The translations under genes and the position numbers were made by a program. A stretch of DNA of 37,071 nucleotides from Afipia sp. (GTDB lineage Bacteria > Pseudomonadota > Alphaproteobacteria > Rhizobiales > Xanthobacteraceae). Each line of letters begins with the position of its first letter. Position 1 is the stretch's first letter. The notes below the pieces were generated by a model. That model was not told where the DNA came from, did no database searches, and was given only the letters and a program-made list of their open reading frames with translations. Below are positions 1 through 8,399 of this stretch, one piece after another. The DNA lies in assembly GCA_030652315.1 (NCBI GenBank), contig JAUSAX010000146.1, positions 1 to 37,071 of the forward strand, given 5' to 3'.

Positions 1-206
1 TAAAAACGTGCCTCGAACAGGCGCGGCTCACTTCCGAAGATATTGACGTGATATTCTTGACCGGTGGTTCAGTGCAGCTCGCTCACGTGCGAAGTGCTAT
101 TGTCAAAATGCTCCCCGCCGCCCGAGTCATTGAAGGTGATACTTTCGGGGCCGTGGGCAAGGGGCTGACGATCGAAGCCGCACAGCGCTATGGCGTTACT
201 TATTGA
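1..206 (+). CDS. Hsp70-family protein, 3' end only
   Basis: Open from the left edge (first whole codon at position 3) to TGA at 204-206, giving the last 67 residues. The stretch IFLTGGSVQLAHVR followed by GDTFGAVGKGLTIEA resembles the end of the actin-like ATPase domain in Hsp70 relatives of the YegD type, which end soon after this motif and lack the long substrate-binding domain of DnaK. YegD-like proteins are putative ATP-dependent chaperones of unknown client. The ATP-binding N-terminal motifs lie outside the window, so intactness cannot be judged. The next gene is on the other strand and converges on it. I am fairly sure of the superfamily, less so of the subfamily. Confidence 0.7.
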   Translation, partial: KTCLEQARLTSEDIDVIFLTGGSVQLAHVRSAIVKMLPAARVIEGDTFGAVGKGLTIEAAQRYGVTY

Positions 207-497
207 GCTGGTTACGATGCAGTCGGCGTGATCGTTTCGCCGGGGCACGCCGATCGGCGCTGCTAAACAACTGATAACGAAATAGCGAAAGCCTTATCAG
301 TTGCTCTGAGTTGGATTCCATAACTTCGGATAGACGAGAAGCTCGGGCTCGCACGATATGCAGTAAGGTTCGATCGGCGAAATCCAATAGTGCGCAGGCG
401 CGATCTTCGTGCTCACTTCCGTCGCGGCGTCATCGGAAAGATCGCTCATTTCTTCAGGCGATCGCCGTGAGAACGTTAGACTTGTTGGCTTCTCAGC
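207..497. other. intergenic, convergent genes
   Basis: About 290 bases between the converging Hsp70-like and crotonase genes. Short open frames exist on both strands but none has a convincing ribosome binding site or a recognisable product. A 12-base perfect palindrome, CGCCGATCGGCG, sits at 248-259; it is not followed by a T tract and I do not call it a terminator. Confidence 0.5.
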
Positions 498-1295
498 CTA
501 GAATCCCTTGAAGGTTGCTGGCCGCTTCTCAAGGAATGCTGTTACTCCCTCCACAAAATCGTAGGTAGTGACGCCCGTCAGAAACATATCGTGTTCGGCG
601 GCGAGCTGATCTGCCAACTCCGCATTCTGTGAACGGTGAAGCAGCGCTTTTGCGCGGGCATGAGCTGCGGTTGGCCCCGAAGCAAGTCTCTTGGCCAAAG
701 TCGTGATCTCAGCCGTCAGTGCGTCGCGCGGCACCACGCGATTCACGATGCCGATCGATAGCGCGTAACTGACGTCGAAACGATCACCGAGCAGGACAAG
801 TTCGGTCGCCTTCTTCAAGCCGACAGCGCGAGGCAGGAAATAGGTCATGCCAGAATCCGGGCTAATGCCGATGCGGCAAAATGCCAGAGAGAAAGATGCA
901 TCGTCCGCGGCGATCGCCATGTCGCACGCCGTGATCAGACCGAGCCCGATGCCGGCCGCCGCACCGTTTACCGCGGCTATCACAGGTTTCGGCATCCGGC
1001 GGATACACAGCATAAGAGCGTGGGTGTGCACCAGGATCTCGGCATAGACACTTCGACGATCCTCGTCGTTCATGGCGATTGTGGTGCCGAATACCTTCAC
1101 ATCTCCGCCTCCCGAGAAGTTTCGGCCCGCGCCTTCGAGCACGACGCATCGCACCGCGGAATCCAGCTCGGCCTTTCTCGCGTACTGGGCGAGTTGCTTC
1201 GCGGTTTCGGCATCGACGGCATTCATGGCATCCGGCCGATTGAGACGGATGGTCGCTACTCCCTCGGCGACCGAATATTCGACATTTTCCGCCAT
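498..1295 (-). CDS. enoyl-CoA hydratase/isomerase, PaaG-like
   Basis: A 265-residue protein of usual crotonase length, expected to be a cytosolic trimer/hexamer acting on a CoA thioester. The first oxyanion-hole segment GAGRNFSGGGDV (around residues 55-66) and the second, NGAAAGIGLG (around 110-120), are present. At the catalytic segment it reads GISPDSGMT: an Asp sits where PaaG-type isomerases have their acid (IPDxGG), while the first hydratase Glu (rat Glu144 equivalent) appears missing. The second Glu (rat Glu164 equivalent) seems kept in ATELVLLG. Isomerase is therefore as likely as hydratase. It is divergent from another crotonase gene at 1469, across a 173-base region holding paired ACT-N4-AGT motifs. 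The substrate is unknown. Confidence 0.85.
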   Translation of the reverse strand: MAENVEYSVAEGVATIRLNRPDAMNAVDAETAKQLAQYARKAELDSAVRCVVLEGAGRNFSGGGDVKVFGTTIAMNDEDRRSVYAEILVHTHALMLCIRRMPKPVIAAVNGAAAGIGLGLITACDMAIAADDASFSLAFCRIGISPDSGMTYFLPRAVGLKKATELVLLGDRFDVSYALSIGIVNRVVPRDALTAEITTLAKRLASGPTAAHARAKALLHRSQNAELADQLAAEHDMFLTGVTTYDFVEGVTAFLEKRPATFKGF

Positions 1296-1345
1296 GGCTT
1301 GTGTCTTTCCCGTCCCCGGTACGAACGAATTCAGTTTGAAATACT

Positions 1346-1374
1346 ACTCTTGAGTTGAGATCATACTTGTGAGT
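1346..1374. promoter_or_regulatory. paired ACT-N4-AGT palindromes, candidate TetR operator
   Basis: ACTCTTGAGT (1346-1355) and ACTTGTGAGT (1365-1374) are two palindromes of form ACT-N4-AGT with starts exactly 19 bases apart, in the divergent region between the two crotonase genes. The same core (ACTCT-NN-AGT) recurs at 10050 and 10797 around the second TetR gene. Binding by either TetR protein is inference. Confidence 0.4.
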
Positions 1375-1468
1375 AGGATAGATTGTCCAGAGCGGGCAGC
1401 ACTGCGCTTGCTGTGGCGAAACGGCAAAAAATGTCGTTGCAAGAAATAAGAGACTGGAAGGACGTTCG

Positions 1469-2263
1469 ATGAGCAAGGAATCCCCCGATGGCACGATTGC
1501 GCGCGAGCGTCGAGGTGATGTCTTTCTGATCGGGATCAATCGCCCTGCCAAGCGCAATGGCCTGAGCGAGAAGATGATCATCGAACTGGGTCAGGCATTC
1601 GACGAGTTCGAGGGGGACCCGGCGGCGCGTGTGGCGGTATTGCACGCATTCGGAGATCATTTCACCGCAGGTCTTCAGCTCGATCAGCTGGCGTCATGGG
1701 TCGAGGCTGGACGTCATCTCGCGCCGGAAGGCACTGTCGATCCATTCGATCTGCGCGCGCCGCTTCGCACCAAGCCTGTTGTTGCTGCCGTTCAGGGCAT
1801 TTGTTTCACTGCGGGTATCGAACTGATGCTGGCGGCAGATATTGTTGTATCCGCCGATAATGCCCGATTTTCGCAGCTTGAGGTCAAGCGTGGAATTATG
1901 GCCAATCACGGCGCCACAATCCGGATCGTGGAACGCGCTGGCTGGGGCAACGCCATGCTGTATCTCCTGACTGGTGACGAATTTGATGCGCAGACCGCAT
2001 TGCGCTTCGGTCTCGTGCAGGAGGTTGTGCCTGCGGGCCAGCAGCTCGCGCGCGCCATCGAAATTGCCGAACGCATCGCAGCGCAGGCGCCGTTGGCAGT
2101 GCGTGCGACGATCGCGAACGCGCGTCGTGCTGTTCGTGATGGCGTGGAGGCTGCCGCGGCAGAATTTGGTCCGATTAACCAGCGACTATTGAACACTGCA
2201 GATGCTCAAGAGGGAGTCCTGAGCTTCGTCGAGCGGCGCGTTGCGCACTTCAAAGGTAAGTAG
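1469..2263 (+). CDS. crotonase-family protein (enoyl-CoA hydratase/isomerase)
   Basis: A 264-residue crotonase-fold protein, likely cytosolic and acting on an acyl-CoA. The fold is clear from INRPAKRNGLS near the N terminus, the oxyanion-hole segments FGDHFTAGLQLDQL (about residues 60-74) and VQGICFTAGIELMLAADIV (about 106-125), and the C-terminal FVERRVAHFKGK. Catalytic residues are atypical. A Glu is kept in SQLEVKRG (rat Glu144 equivalent by my alignment), but the second hydratase Glu is replaced by Leu (NAMLYLLTG), and IMANHGAT replaces the usual IPGAGGT. Simple hydratase activity is therefore uncertain; isomerase, hydrolase or thioesterase chemistry of the superfamily is possible. GAAGGA just upstream supports the ATG. 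A TetR gene follows 100 bases later on the same strand. Confidence 0.82.
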   Translation: MSKESPDGTIARERRGDVFLIGINRPAKRNGLSEKMIIELGQAFDEFEGDPAARVAVLHAFGDHFTAGLQLDQLASWVEAGRHLAPEGTVDPFDLRAPLRTKPVVAAVQGICFTAGIELMLAADIVVSADNARFSQLEVKRGIMANHGATIRIVERAGWGNAMLYLLTGDEFDAQTALRFGLVQEVVPAGQQLARAIEIAERIAAQAPLAVRATIANARRAVRDGVEAAAAEFGPINQRLLNTADAQEGVLSFVERRVAHFKGK

Positions 2264-2288
2264 GCGGCCTTGAACCAAGTCGAATCGT

Positions 2289-2301
2289 TACGTTTGACGT
2301 A
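2289..2301. promoter_or_regulatory. short inverted repeat upstream of TetR gene
   Basis: TACGT-TTG-ACGTA, a perfect 5-bp inverted repeat, lies about 65-75 bases ahead of the TetR gene. It could be an autoregulatory site, but it is short enough to arise by chance. Confidence 0.2.
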
Positions 2302-2365
2302 GATCGCATGAATGTTACCCAATAATCGGGATATTACTTCGCGGTAAACGGAAAGGTTTTTGATT

Positions 2366-3085
2366 TTGTCCGTCCCTGTCTCATCACCCTGGCGGCCCCG
2401 CCGTGATCGCGATGCCGAGCGCGAACTAAAGCGAGAGGCTGTGCTGCGTGCAGCCTCGCAGATTTTCAATGAAAAAGGGTTTCAGGCCACAACGCTCGAT
2501 GAGATCGCTGCGAGCCTCCAGGTCAGCAAGCCGACGCTCTATTACTATGTGGAGAGCAAAGACGAGATTTTGTTCGAATGCGTTCGCACCGGTCTGACGA
2601 TGCTGCAGCAGGCGATCGCGGAGGTCGATGCCAGCGGCGGTCGGGCCATCGACAAGCTGATGGCGGCGATGCGCAAGTATGGCGAGATCGTCACGATGGA
2701 TTTTGGCATGTGCCTTATCCGCGTCGGCGAAGATCCATTGCCGAAAGAGAAGCGCGTGCAACTGCGCCGGATGAAGGCGGGGATCGATCATGAATTCCGG
2801 CAGTTGATCGTAGAGGCGATTGAGGAAGGGTCCATTGCGCCGTGCGATCCGCGACTCGCTGCTTTCACTGTGGCCGGTGCGTTGAGTTGGATCGGCCGCT
2901 GGTACAAGCCCGGCGGTGATCTGCGTCCAGAAGACATCATGACCAGCATGATTCAGCTGCTCACGCAGGGGCTTTTCGTTCGTGAGGCGGCTACCAGCTC
3001 AAAGTCCAAGCGAAGCCGTGGCGTAGCCGGGGAACCGCGGGCCGGAAAATCTCGCACGGTCTCACGACGCGGCGGATCGAAGTAG
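2366..3085 (+). CDS. TetR/AcrR-family transcriptional regulator
   Basis: About 239 residues. The N-terminal helix-turn-helix is clear: ILRAAS-type first helix (VLRAASQIFNEKGFQATT), then LDEIAASLQVSKPTLYYYV with SKPTLYYYV as recognition helix, roughly residues 25-75. The C-terminal part contains WIGRWYKPGGDL, a motif seen in TetR proteins of the KstR2-like subgroup that sense CoA esters. A basic, low-complexity tail (SKSKRSRG... RRGGSK) ends the protein. The start is a TTG: GGAAAGG at 2350-2356 is 9 bases before TTG 2366 and only 3 before TTG 2360, so I prefer 2366. Its neighbours suggest control of the left acyl-CoA gene set. It resembles the second TetR in this window (10094) in both halves. 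Confidence 0.85.
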   Translation: MSVPVSSPWRPRRDRDAERELKREAVLRAASQIFNEKGFQATTLDEIAASLQVSKPTLYYYVESKDEILFECVRTGLTMLQQAIAEVDASGGRAIDKLMAAMRKYGEIVTMDFGMCLIRVGEDPLPKEKRVQLRRMKAGIDHEFRQLIVEAIEEGSIAPCDPRLAAFTVAGALSWIGRWYKPGGDLRPEDIMTSMIQLLTQGLFVREAATSSKSKRSRGVAGEPRAGKSRTVSRRGGSK

Positions 3086-3135
3086 GTCGGCTCACCATGA
3101 GTGTTTCACACGTGATTGTTGATCTGAAGGCTGCC

Positions 3136-3279
3136 ATGAAGACGCGCGTAACGAAGCTTCTGGGAATTCGCAGCCCGATCATACAGGCGGGCGTGCCGGC
3201 CTGCGCCAAGCTGACCGAGCGCGCGGCGGAGGACTGTCGCAACAGTCTGTCTGCCGGACTGCGAGCTTTCGCAGTCTGA
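3136..3279 (+). pseudogene. nitronate monooxygenase N-terminal remnant
   Basis: After ATG 3136 the frame reads KTRVTKLLGIRSPIIQAGV, a close match to the first strand of nitronate monooxygenase / 2-nitropropane dioxygenase flavoproteins (typically TRxxxLLGIxxPIIQgGM). Beyond about 20 residues the similarity stops and the frame closes at 3277-3279. Intact family members have more than 300 residues. I read this as a leftover of a truncated gene, although only a short stretch supports it. A longer in-frame start at 3097 exists but adds no recognisable sequence. Confidence 0.4.
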
Positions 3280-3308
3280 TGCGGCGAACAATTCTCCTCT
3301 CGCGAGAG
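3257..3308. repeat. two hairpins upstream of binding-protein gene
   Basis: GACTGCGA-GCTT-TCGCAGTC (3257-3276) is a perfect 8-bp stem with a 4-base loop. CTCTCGCGAGAG (3297-3308) is a perfect 12-base palindrome. They lie 50-110 bases ahead of the binding-protein start. Neither has a T tract, so they may be operators or mRNA leader structures rather than terminators. Confidence 0.35.
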
Positions 3309-3367
3309 TGCGGAAGGGTGTGCAGGAATTTTCCTGAATAAGAACTAATGTAGGTGTGGAGAAAACG

Positions 3368-4573
3368 ATGAGGCTTAAGCAAGTAAACGCGGTTCTGATC
3401 TCGGCATGGCTGTCACTCGGGCTGGGAGCGGCGCAAGCCAGCGATGTGGTGCGGATCGGTGTACTCACCGATATGGCAGGCCCGCTCTCCGATGCTCAAG
3501 GAATGGGGTCGGTGGAGGCAGCAAAGATCGCGGTCGAAGAGTTCGGCGGCAAGGTGCTTGGCAAGAAGATCGAAGTGCTGCACGCAGACCATCAGAACAA
3601 GGCCGACATCGGCGTGACGACGGCGAAGCGCTGGATCGACACTTCTGATGTCGGCATGATCCTTGATCTCGGCAATTCCGCAGTGGCCATTGGCGTCCAG
3701 TCGCTGGTTGAGAAGAACAAGGCGATTTCGATCGCAACGGGCGCCGCGAGCGGCGAATTGACCAACAAGTACTGCAACCCGCATGCGTTTCAGTGGGGCT
3801 ATGACACCTATCAGTTCGCGAAGGGCTCGAGTGGTGCGATGGTGAAGGCTGGTGGCGATAGCTGGTTCTTCATCACAGCCGACTATGCATTCGGTCACGC
3901 CCTGGAGGCGGATTCGAAGAAGACCGTGGAAGCGCTGGGGGGCAAGGTGCTCGGAGCGGTGCGTCACCCGATCAACACAATGGATTTCTCGTCTTATCTG
4001 CTTCAGGCAAAGGCTTCCGGGGCCAAGGTGATTGCCGTTGCCAGCGCGGTCGGAGATCTCCAGAATGTCCTGAAGCAAGGAAGCGAGTTTCAGATCTTCA
4101 CGGACAAGCAGAAGGCCAGCGCGATGGCCATGCTGCTGGTGGACGTGCACAGCGTTGGTCTGAAGGCTGCGCAGGGCACGACACTTAGCTCGATCTATTA
4201 CTGGGACGCGAACGACGGCTCGCGCGAATTTGCCAAGAAGTTTTCCGCACGTATGAACCGTCCGCCAAGCGAGACGCATGCGATGAACTACAGCGCGACG
4301 TTGCACTACCTCAAGTCGATGGCGGCGGCGAATACGCTGGAGACGGAAGCGGTGATTGCCAAGATGCGCGCAACCCCGGTCAACGACCTGTTCACGAGCA
4401 ATGCGACCGTTCGTGCTGACGGACGTTTGATGCGGGACATATTTCTCGTGCGCGTGAAGTCGCCTGAGGAATCTTCAAAGCCATGGGACTACTTCAAGGT
4501 GCTCGGCGACATCAAGGCCAATGACGCGTTCCGGCCGGTATCCGAGTCGGTCTGCCCGCTGTTGAAGCCGTAG
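3368..4573 (+). CDS. Liv-type ABC transporter substrate-binding protein (orphan)
   Basis: About 401 residues with a signal peptide (hydrophobic VLISAWLSLGLG ending AAQA before SDVV), so exported to the periplasm. VRIGVLTDMAGPLSD followed by GxxGxxxAxxxAVEEFGG is the signature of the Leu/Ile/Val-binding (Peripla_BP_6) family, which feeds LivHMGF importers and often binds aromatic or organic acids rather than amino acids. I chose ATG 3368 over GTG 3356 because the signal peptide starts there and AGGTGTGGAG lies just upstream. No permease or ATPase gene adjoins it, so it must share a transporter encoded elsewhere. The acyl-CoA ligase gene begins 14 bases downstream, suggesting the ligand is the acid that the ligase activates. 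Confidence 0.88.
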   Translation: MRLKQVNAVLISAWLSLGLGAAQASDVVRIGVLTDMAGPLSDAQGMGSVEAAKIAVEEFGGKVLGKKIEVLHADHQNKADIGVTTAKRWIDTSDVGMILDLGNSAVAIGVQSLVEKNKAISIATGAASGELTNKYCNPHAFQWGYDTYQFAKGSSGAMVKAGGDSWFFITADYAFGHALEADSKKTVEALGGKVLGAVRHPINTMDFSSYLLQAKASGAKVIAVASAVGDLQNVLKQGSEFQIFTDKQKASAMAMLLVDVHSVGLKAAQGTTLSSIYYWDANDGSREFAKKFSARMNRPPSETHAMNYSATLHYLKSMAAANTLETEAVIAKMRATPVNDLFTSNATVRADGRLMRDIFLVRVKSPEESSKPWDYFKVLGDIKANDAFRPVSESVCPLLKP

Positions 4574-4587
4574 CAACCTGAGATCGG

Positions 4588-6165
4588 ATGACGGCCATGG
4601 CAACCAGCTATTCGCTTGCCGACATCGTTCAACGCAATGCGCTCTCCTCCACAGGAGGAGAGCGTGTCGCGCTGACGAATGAAGGTGCGTCCTTCACCTA
4701 TCGACAGCTAAATGATCGCTCGCTCAGATTGGCGAATGCCCTTCTGGGACTTGGTGTACGGAAGGGCGACAGCGTGGCTGTGCTCATGGGAAACAGTCAC
4801 GAATGGCCGGAAGCGCTGTTCGCGATCTCCTCGATCGGTGCAGTCTGCGTGCCGGTGAATGTCCTGCTGAATGACCGCGAGGTCGAGCATGTCGTGCGCG
4901 ACAGCGGAGCTGTTGCTGTCATTGCCGACAAGGTGGCTGAGCGGGCGCTGGGGGGCTTGTCGGCGCTTCCCGAACGGTTGATCCGTGTCGGCGATTTCGA
5001 AACGCCTGCTGGCGGGACGTGGCTCGGATACGAAGAACTTCTGGCTCGCGCTGCGGCGAGTGTTCCAGATTGTCGTCCTGATCCGTCGGACAAGGTGATG
5101 ATGTACTATACCTCCGGCACTACTGGATTGCCGAAGGGGGCCGTGCATTCGCAGGCAGGCGTCTTGTGGAATACCTATCATCAAATCGGCGATGTCGGAC
5201 TGTCGCGCGACAATGTTTATCTTCTGATTCCTTCGCTGTCCTGGGCTGCTGGATTCCATGACATCATGCTCGCGCTGATGTGGCTTGGCGGCCGCATCGC
5301 GATGGTGCCGACGGGCGGGTTGACGATCGACCGTGTGGTGAGCGCGATCGAGAAGGAGGGCGTGACCCATGTCCTGCTTGTTCCGACACTGCTGAAAATG
5401 CTTGTGGCCACTCCGGGCGCTTTTGAGCGGCTGCGACGAACGCGGCTGAAGCGCATTTTCACCGGCGGTGAATTTGTGCCCTCAGGCGTAATCGAGACGG
5501 TCAATTCCGAATTGCCAGGATGCCGGGTCATTCCGATCTACGGGATGTCAGAGTTTCCGCTGATGATGACAATACTGGATGCGGACGACAGCCTTCGTCA
5601 TCCCGAACGGACAGGCAAGGCGTCGTCGATTGTTACCCTCGCTGTCCTCGGGGCAGATGGGGTCATCGCAGACAGAGGTGACGGCGAGGTCGTGATCCGA
5701 TCGCCTGCCAATATGCTCGGCTATCACAATCGTCCTGATGCCACCGCCGAAGCGCAAGCCGACGGCTGGTTCCGGACCGGAGATACTGGCGTTCTCGATG
5801 ACCAAGGCTTCCTGACGCTGACCGGCCGGGCGAAGGATATGATTATTAGTGGTGGAATGAACATTTACGCGCGCGAGATCGAGGACGTGGTGCATCGGGT
5901 CGCGGGCGTTCGGGATGTGGCTGTTGTCGGCGTTCCCGATCCGAAATGGGGTGAGATCCCCGTTGCAATTGTTGTCGCCGAAGACGGAGCGCATCCAGAG
6001 GCGGTAATTCAAACGGCTTGCGAGCAACAACTCTCGTCCTACAAGCGCCCAAGAATTACGTTGCTGCGCGAGGAACCGCTTCCTCGTACGCCAACCGGAA
6101 AAGTGCTTAAGCGACTGTTGCGGCCGTGGGCTGAAGAGCAGATCAGGCGCGATAAGACCCGGTAA
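4588..6165 (+). CDS. AMP-dependent acyl-CoA ligase
   Basis: A 525-residue member of the ANL (adenylate-forming) family, expected to convert a carboxylic acid, ATP and CoA to acyl-CoA, AMP and PPi in the cytosol. Motifs in order: phosphate-binding YYTSGTTGLPKG (about 173-184), YGMSE (about 330), the hinge region GDTGVLDDQGFLTLTGRAKDM, GGMNIYAREIED, and the C-terminal catalytic lysine segment PRTPTGKVLKR. All key residues are present. The substrate (medium-chain, alicyclic or aromatic acid) cannot be deduced. It sits 14 bases after the binding-protein gene and 50 before an acyl-CoA dehydrogenase, so the three are probably one transcript. ATG 4597 is an alternative start. Confidence 0.9.
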   Translation: MTAMATSYSLADIVQRNALSSTGGERVALTNEGASFTYRQLNDRSLRLANALLGLGVRKGDSVAVLMGNSHEWPEALFAISSIGAVCVPVNVLLNDREVEHVVRDSGAVAVIADKVAERALGGLSALPERLIRVGDFETPAGGTWLGYEELLARAAASVPDCRPDPSDKVMMYYTSGTTGLPKGAVHSQAGVLWNTYHQIGDVGLSRDNVYLLIPSLSWAAGFHDIMLALMWLGGRIAMVPTGGLTIDRVVSAIEKEGVTHVLLVPTLLKMLVATPGAFERLRRTRLKRIFTGGEFVPSGVIETVNSELPGCRVIPIYGMSEFPLMMTILDADDSLRHPERTGKASSIVTLAVLGADGVIADRGDGEVVIRSPANMLGYHNRPDATAEAQADGWFRTGDTGVLDDQGFLTLTGRAKDMIISGGMNIYAREIEDVVHRVAGVRDVAVVGVPDPKWGEIPVAIVVAEDGAHPEAVIQTACEQQLSSYKRPRITLLREEPLPRTPTGKVLKRLLRPWAEEQIRRDKTR

Positions 6166-6215
6166 ATCTCGAGTCAGATCTCACAAATGATGAAACGCAG
6201 CTTTAGAGAGTTACC

Positions 6216-7367
6216 ATGAGCAATCTGTTCCCCGCAAAATCCTGGGAAACTGAAGAGATCGCGATGTTTCGCGGATCAGTCCGTCGTTTCATGAACGATG
6301 AGGTGGTTCCTAATGACGAACGCTGGCGGGCCCAGCGCTTCGTTGATCGCTCATTCTGGGAGAAAGCCGGTACTCTCGGTGCGCTGTGCCCGAGCATTTC
6401 GGAAGAGTATGGCGGCGGTGGCGGATCATTCGCGCTGGATGCAGTTGTCGCGGAAGAATTGTCATATGCCAACTGCACCAGTGTTGGCCACGCGGTGCAC
6501 GGAGTTATCTCCGCGCACTATATTCAGGCCTACGGCACCGAAGAGCAGAAGCAGCGCTGGCTGCCCAAGCTGTGCACCGGTGAATGGATTGCGGCCATCG
6601 GCATGACCGAGCCGGGAGGCGGATCTGACCTTCAGGCGATCCGCACGACCGCTCGGCGCGAGGAAGAGTCTTACATCGTCAACGGCTCAAAGATCTTCAT
6701 CACAAACGGATTTATGTGCGATCTGCTCGTGCTCGCCGTCAAGACGGATCCGGGCGCGCGCGGGCGGGGCACAAGCCTGATCGTGGTGGAGACGGCGGAT
6801 CTTCCGGGCTTCAACCGCGGTCGTAATCTCAAGAAGATCGGTATGCATGGATCGGATACCGCCGAACTTTTCTTCGAGGACATGAAGGTTCCGGTAGCGA
6901 ACTGCTTGGGCGAAGAAGGTGTCGGTTTCGTCCAGATGATGAAGCAGCTTCCGCAGGAGCGGCTCGCCGTGGCGCTTGCAGCGCAGGCCATGATGGAGAA
7001 GGCCATCGAAATAACGGTCGATTACGTCAAGCAACGAACAGCCTTCGGAAAGCCCCTGCTTGAGTTCCAGAATACACGCTTCAAACTCGCCGAATGCCTC
7101 ACGCTGGCCCGCACGTCGCGCAGTTTCGTGGACGAATGTGTCGTGCGTCATCTGAAAGGAGAGCTTTCTGCTTCGGATGCATCGATGGCAAAGTATTGCA
7201 CCACGGACAATCAGTGTCGCGTGGTTGACGAATGTCTCCAACTCCACGGCGGATACGGATTCATGGATGAGTTTGCCATCGGTCGCATGTACGCTGACGT
7301 CCGTATTCAACGCATCTATGGTGGAACCAACGAGATCATGAAAGAACTTATTGCTCGCACTCTGTAA
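6216..7367 (+). CDS. acyl-CoA dehydrogenase
   Basis: A 383-residue FAD enzyme of standard length, introducing an alpha,beta double bond into an acyl-CoA and passing electrons to ETF. Visible motifs are IGMTEPGGGSDLQAIRTTA (FAD/substrate loop, about 128-147), FITNG, the QLHGGYGFMDEF segment near 345, and RIYGGTNEIMKEL at the C terminus. The residue in the YxGT motif is Gly rather than Glu, so the catalytic base is probably the Glu of PQERLAVA in the helix used by isovaleryl-CoA-type enzymes. It is probably co-transcribed with the upstream ligase. The chain length or structure of the substrate is unknown. Confidence 0.9.
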   Translation: MSNLFPAKSWETEEIAMFRGSVRRFMNDEVVPNDERWRAQRFVDRSFWEKAGTLGALCPSISEEYGGGGGSFALDAVVAEELSYANCTSVGHAVHGVISAHYIQAYGTEEQKQRWLPKLCTGEWIAAIGMTEPGGGSDLQAIRTTARREEESYIVNGSKIFITNGFMCDLLVLAVKTDPGARGRGTSLIVVETADLPGFNRGRNLKKIGMHGSDTAELFFEDMKVPVANCLGEEGVGFVQMMKQLPQERLAVALAAQAMMEKAIEITVDYVKQRTAFGKPLLEFQNTRFKLAECLTLARTSRSFVDECVVRHLKGELSASDASMAKYCTTDNQCRVVDECLQLHGGYGFMDEFAIGRMYADVRIQRIYGGTNEIMKELIARTL

Positions 7368-7750
7368 GAGCGGCAGGACCATGCATCAGATCCTGACGTC
7401 CGTGCAGGCCAGGCATGGTCCGCGAAGGCGGCTCCGAATATGCCGAACATCTTTCCAATTTCGATACGTTGATCACCTTCGAGGAAAGTGAGCGTATACT
7501 CCCGCGCCTGTAGGTATCATCCTTAAGTGATAAGGAAATCTCGATTTCGCGATGCGCAATGTGGCCAAACGTGACGTTTCGCTTTCAGCCTAGAATGGTT
7601 GATCTATGCTCGCGGCGAGATTCTAGGGCGCAACAGAAAGTAAGCGCTATCATTGAGATGAAGAAACGCTTCTGATGCTGTGACACTCTCGTTGACGAAG
7701 TCTTTCACCTGCATCAAAGTACCCGCCCCCGAGCTACAAGGTTGCCACTC
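7368..7750. other. intergenic region before RidA gene
   Basis: About 380 bases without a supportable gene. CCTAGAAT (7589-7596) and ATTCTAGG (7620-7627) form a perfect 8-bp inverted repeat around 23 bases; its role is unknown. The base composition is relatively AT-rich, fitting a promoter region for the RidA gene, but I cannot place a clear -35/-10 pair. Confidence 0.4.
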
Positions 7751-8104
7751 ATGACAGACATTAAACGATTGAAGACCGGCCAACGTATGAGTCAGGCGGT
7801 GATCCATGGAAACACAGTGTATCTAGCTGGGCAGGTCGCCACCGGCGCTGACGGGAAATCCGTTGCTGAGCAGACGCGTGATATTCTTGATCGCATCGAT
7901 GCACTTTTGAAAGAAGCCGGGACCGACAAGTCAAAGCTTCTATCTGCAACCATTTGGCTTGCTGACATCTCCAGCTTTGCGGAGATGAACACGATCTGGG
8001 ATAGCTGGGTTTCGGCCGGCAACACGCCTGCGCGCGCATGTGTGGAAGCTAAACTTGCTTCGCCAGAGTATACGGTCGAGATCGGCATCATCGCGGCGTT
8101 ATGA
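7751..8104 (+). CDS. RidA/YjgF/UK114-family protein
   Basis: About 117 residues, the family's usual size. RidA proteins form trimers; the archetype hydrolyses reactive enamine/imine intermediates to ketones and ammonia, while many relatives in catabolic clusters deaminate pathway intermediates. Family features seen are VYLAGQVATG (about residues 24-33), the LLKEAGTDKSKLLSATIWLADI stretch, and NTPARACVEAKLA with the conserved Arg, followed by VEIGIIA. ATG 7751 is preferred over TTG 7742, with AAGG nine bases upstream. It is alone between two long non-coding gaps, just left of the tRNA fragment, so its partner pathway is unclear. Confidence 0.88.
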   Translation: MTDIKRLKTGQRMSQAVIHGNTVYLAGQVATGADGKSVAEQTRDILDRIDALLKEAGTDKSKLLSATIWLADISSFAEMNTIWDSWVSAGNTPARACVEAKLASPEYTVEIGIIAAL

Positions 8105-8399
8105 AAGATGCCGATACTGAGCGAGTTTCAGTGAAAGATCATGCCGATCGAATGCGCAGTCTGCGAATCGCCTGCGTCTGAATCGGCGTAGCCGTAAACG
8201 ACCCATGACACCTTCGCACTTAGTCGTGAACTACGCTCGATAAGGGTGTCTTACGAAACGTATGGGGCTCGCTCATAACGGCCCGATTGGTTGCGAACAG
8301 GGTGACCCCGATTTACAAAGCGCGCACAAGGTGTTGATTTCATTAGGCTGATTTCGTCAGAATTTACAGCTAGGTGATTGTTTCTTCTTTTTAGGTATT
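8105..8399. other. intergenic region left of tRNA fragment
   Basis: About 295 bases with no gene I can support. It runs into an AT-rich tract (8376-8399) directly before the tRNA-Lys 3' fragment. No recognisable 5' half of a tRNA is present here. Confidence 0.5.

Noticed and set aside
248..259. CGCCGATCGGCG palindrome as terminator of the Hsp70-like gene
   Set aside because: No loop and no T tract; CGATCG-type palindromes are common in this kind of genome.
7375..7513. Minus-strand open stretch reading EYTLTFLEGDQRIEIGKMFG
   Set aside because: Looks somewhat protein-like, but it has a stop just upstream, no start codon before this stretch, and no family I recognise.
7589..7627. CCTAGAAT/ATTCTAGG inverted repeat as ends of a small mobile element
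   Set aside because: Only 8 bp with 23 bases between, no flanking target duplication and no transposase nearby; too little to call an element.
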